From Methanobacteriota archaeon (GTDB lineage: Archaea; JACRDV01), in the NCBI GenBank assembly GCA_024860865.1, contig JACRDV010000074.1, positions 1-6,141 of the forward strand: a DNA stretch of 6,141 nucleotides. The letters run 5' to 3'. This document shows positions 4,637-6,141 of this stretch, one piece after another (the first letter of the stretch is position 1; each line of letters opens with the position of its first letter). Under the pieces are notes generated by a model. It did not search any database. It was not told where the DNA came from and saw nothing but the letters and a program-made list of their open reading frames with translations. Both the position numbers and the translations under genes were made by a program.

Positions 4637-5737
4637 TTAACTTGGAGTACTTTCCAAAAGTACTACTCTAACACCTTCAGCCTTTGTGATCATAGCCTGA
4701 ATTTTGTCGCACGTTAGTAGGGTCCCCTTCTTTTTTCTAGCCATATATCGAACCATATCATCAATACCGCCACTCTGGGCCAGTTTAAGCTCCTGAAATC
4801 CAGGCCTCCTGCCGGAAAATATAAGCTTGACCTTTTTTTGATTGGCTAACTCACGTAAACTCTCAAGTTCCTTTAATCCCTTAAAACCTTTTTCATTTCT
4901 TTGGTTAGCAAGGTGCTCAAGTTCTGCAACTGCAGCTCTTGGAACATCAACTAAAATTTTCTCTTTTGCAGCACGCTCTTTAACGTAATTTATAACCATG
5001 CAATTAACTAACGCGCTAGTATCTGGAATAATTATATTTTCAGATGGATAAACCATCAAATATTTTCGAACAAAAAATACCCCAAGTCCTACTAGTGCAA
5101 CTGTTAAAATGCCGAGCGCAATAATCCAACTATACCAAACCAATGATGCCTGGTAGATTATGATTACTCTTGGAGCGCTAAAGGGTGCGATGTTCTCCAA
5201 CGAATAGTAAAGAACCTCTCGATTTCTTTCTGTATAAGATTCTCTCGGGGTGGGATCAACAGATATAATTTTTGTACCCTCTGGAAGCTTAATCCACGTT
5301 TCGAGGCTGAGAGTTGGCCATTCGGCAGAAGTAATAAGCCACTCATGGACGACCCTTTTTAATCCAAACTGTATGGCGCGGCTTGTGGAAATTTCAACAG
5401 TATATGTATAGGTATAACCAGGTTGAATCGGTTTTCTAAACCACCAAGTAATTCGGGTGTAATTTCCAACTTCATCACTTAAGTAGGCAAGCTTCCCTTG
5501 GTCATCAAAAATCTGAATATTTGTAATTTTAAATTCCTTCGGGATTTTCAGCATTCTGCTGCTAATTGGAAGCGTTCCGTTGTTGCGAAGTATAACCGTT
5601 TCTTTTACATGAACGGTATCAGTCCAATCAATGGAAATGATTCGTTCGACTTTAATATTGACCTCATCATAGGCTGAAATAAAAGGACATTGCACGAAAA
5701 GAAGTGCAGCGATCAAAAGAAGTATAATTTTTTTCAG
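4637..5737 (-). CDS. Transmembrane protein: signal peptide, beta-rich ectodomain, one TM helix, cytoplasmic PIN nuclease domain
   Basis: This protein is about 366 residues long, numbered from a CTG at 5737. It opens with a signal peptide (KK, then a hydrophobic run to about ISA at 22). An extracellular segment to about residue 198 has alternating beta-like strands and resembles a cell-surface sandwich domain. A membrane helix (about 200-223) is followed by RKY, then a PIN domain (about 235-363). Candidate acidic PIN residues are D239 (in IIPDTSALVN), E272 (AVAELEHLAN), D326/D327 (GGIDDMVR) and D344 (LLTCDKIQA). The signature VAELEHLAN-GFKGLKEL-SGRRP matches the PIN domain of archaeal PIN/ATPase proteins (COG1855), but no ATPase follows. 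A TTG at 5716 would truncate the signal peptide. The CTG has AAAGGAG nine bases upstream, while an ATG at 5744 is one base out of frame. RNase activity is inferred from family only. Confidence 0.88.
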   Translation of the reverse strand: MKKIILLLIAALLFVQCPFISAYDEVNIKVERIISIDWTDTVHVKETVILRNNGTLPISSRMLKIPKEFKITNIQIFDDQGKLAYLSDEVGNYTRITWWFRKPIQPGYTYTYTVEISTSRAIQFGLKRVVHEWLITSAEWPTLSLETWIKLPEGTKIISVDPTPRESYTERNREVLYYSLENIAPFSAPRVIIIYQASLVWYSWIIALGILTVALVGLGVFFVRKYLMVYPSENIIIPDTSALVNCMVINYVKERAAKEKILVDVPRAAVAELEHLANQRNEKGFKGLKELESLRELANQKKVKLIFSGRRPGFQELKLAQSGGIDDMVRYMARKKKGTLLTCDKIQAMITKAEGVRVVLLESTPS

Positions 5738-5746
5738 ATAGCATAT

Positions 5747-5753
5747 CTCCTTT
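5747..5753 (-). promoter_or_regulatory. Strong Shine-Dalgarno AAAGGAG deciding the start of the PIN-domain gene
   Basis: AAAGGAG on the - strand is followed two bases later by an out-of-frame ATG (5744-5742) and nine bases later by an in-frame CTG (5737-5735) that yields a complete signal peptide with a KK n-region. It argues that translation starts here rather than at the TTG at 5716, which has no such element. Confidence 0.55.
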
Positions 5754-5777
5754 AATTAGTCCTTTGATATTTAGAAG

Positions 5778-5897
5778 TTAGTTACCAAAAAAACTTTGCA
5801 TTAGAATTTCCTCAAAAGCTTTTGCAACCTTGATTGGCTCGTCTCCTCAAATCAGCCCAATTTTCTCATAATTAAAAATTTCTTCGCCACTAAACAT
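5778..5897 (-). pseudogene. Small protein frame interrupted by one in-frame TGA
   Basis: From ATG 5897 the - strand encodes 16 residues (MFSGEEI, then an acidic/aromatic stretch to GLI), then TGA at 5849-5847, then 22 more residues rich in helix formers (GDEPIKVAKAFEEILMQSF and on) before TAA at 5780-5778. Both halves look protein-like in the same frame, and TGA differs by one base from TGG (Trp). It could be a decayed small gene, a sequencing error, or chance. The start resembles that of the 14-codon frame at 1921. It lies between the partial gene at 5925-6140 and the PIN-domain gene. No family was recognised. Confidence 0.35.
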
Positions 5898-5924
5898 AAA
5901 AATTCTTATCTTTTAGCTGGAAGG

Positions 5925-6140
5925 TCAATAAGAGATTTTCTTGACCAATTCTAATGTAATATATTGCTGCGATGATATTATCATGAACCAATATTTTTTA
6001 TGCCCCCAAACTACTGTATAAAGCTTTTTTGTCTCATTTTGAACTGGCAAAGTTTTAATTTTGGTCACAACTTTGCTATCAATTAATTCGCTTTCGATAA
6101 TGGTATTCTTTTGGCTTTCTTCTCTGATAAAATTATTTAA
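5925..6140 (-). CDS. Hypothetical protein, C-terminal 71 residues, 5' end beyond the window
   Basis: The - strand is open from the window edge to TGA at 5927-5925. The 71 visible residues are hydrophilic then mixed beta-like: charged residues (REES, KK), followed by VVTKIKTLPV and then YTVVWGHKKYWFMIISS, ending LVKKISY. The composition looks like a real protein end rather than a shadow frame, and no competing open frame covers it on either strand. There is no haem motif, cysteine or clear membrane helix. The only in-frame Met is at visible residue 53, so the start must be upstream of the window. The family was not recognised. Confidence 0.55.
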   Translation of the reverse strand, partial: LNNFIREESQKNTIIESELIDSKVVTKIKTLPVQNETKKLYTVVWGHKKYWFMIISSQQYITLELVKKISY

Positions 6141-6141
6141 G

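Noticed and set aside
4637-5716. Start of the PIN-domain gene at TTG 5716
   Set aside because: It would cut off the positively charged beginning of the signal peptide and has no ribosome binding site at useful distance.

Overview
The window reads as a piece of an uncultured archaeal genome. It is AT-rich, and it combines secreted multihaem c-type cytochromes dense in N-glycosylation sequons (N-x-S/T), a membrane-anchored TM1367-type cyclophilin-like domain, a PIN domain of the type found in archaeal PIN/ATPase proteins (COG1855), and oligo-T stretches after genes. The lineage cannot be fixed from this window. Anaerobic cytochrome-rich archaea such as methane or alkane oxidisers, Archaeoglobi or Bathyarchaeia-like groups are all compatible. 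No RNA gene, CRISPR array, transposase or integrase was seen.

Region 1-3316 is a cytochrome island made of two convergent gene sets. On the + strand come a 5'-truncated tetrahaem cytochrome (2-541), a hexahaem cytochrome (578-1225) and a membrane protein with a cyclophilin-like domain (1288-1902). On the - strand, a second tetrahaem cytochrome (3289-2627) is followed one base later by a third, divergent tetrahaem paralogue (2625-2137). The first gene of each set carries a near-identical 358-bp segment in opposite orientation (1-358 and 2786-3143, about 92% identical with no gaps). The two genes lose similarity just after the last haem motif, so they share a haem core but have different C-terminal tails. 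Recombination between the arms would invert about 2.4 kb and swap both tails and downstream genes. In the tetrahaem proteins the CxxCH motifs alternate with single extra histidines, which is the count needed for four bis-histidine haems. The likely shared job is extracytoplasmic electron transfer on a glycosylated cell surface.

Region 3317-5737 holds two further - strand genes: a single-pass membrane protein with a long coiled coil and a strongly basic C-terminus (4441-3476), and a protein with a signal peptide, a beta-rich ectodomain, one membrane helix and a cytoplasmic PIN nuclease domain (5737-4637). Region 5738-6141 contains a TGA-interrupted small reading frame and the 3' end of an unrecognised - strand gene that runs off the window.

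Two genes (starts near 3289 and 5737) lack an in-frame ATG, GTG or TTG that keeps the whole signal sequence. Each has a Shine-Dalgarno-like purine run and an ATG just after it that is out of frame by one base. These are either non-AUG starts or single-base indels.
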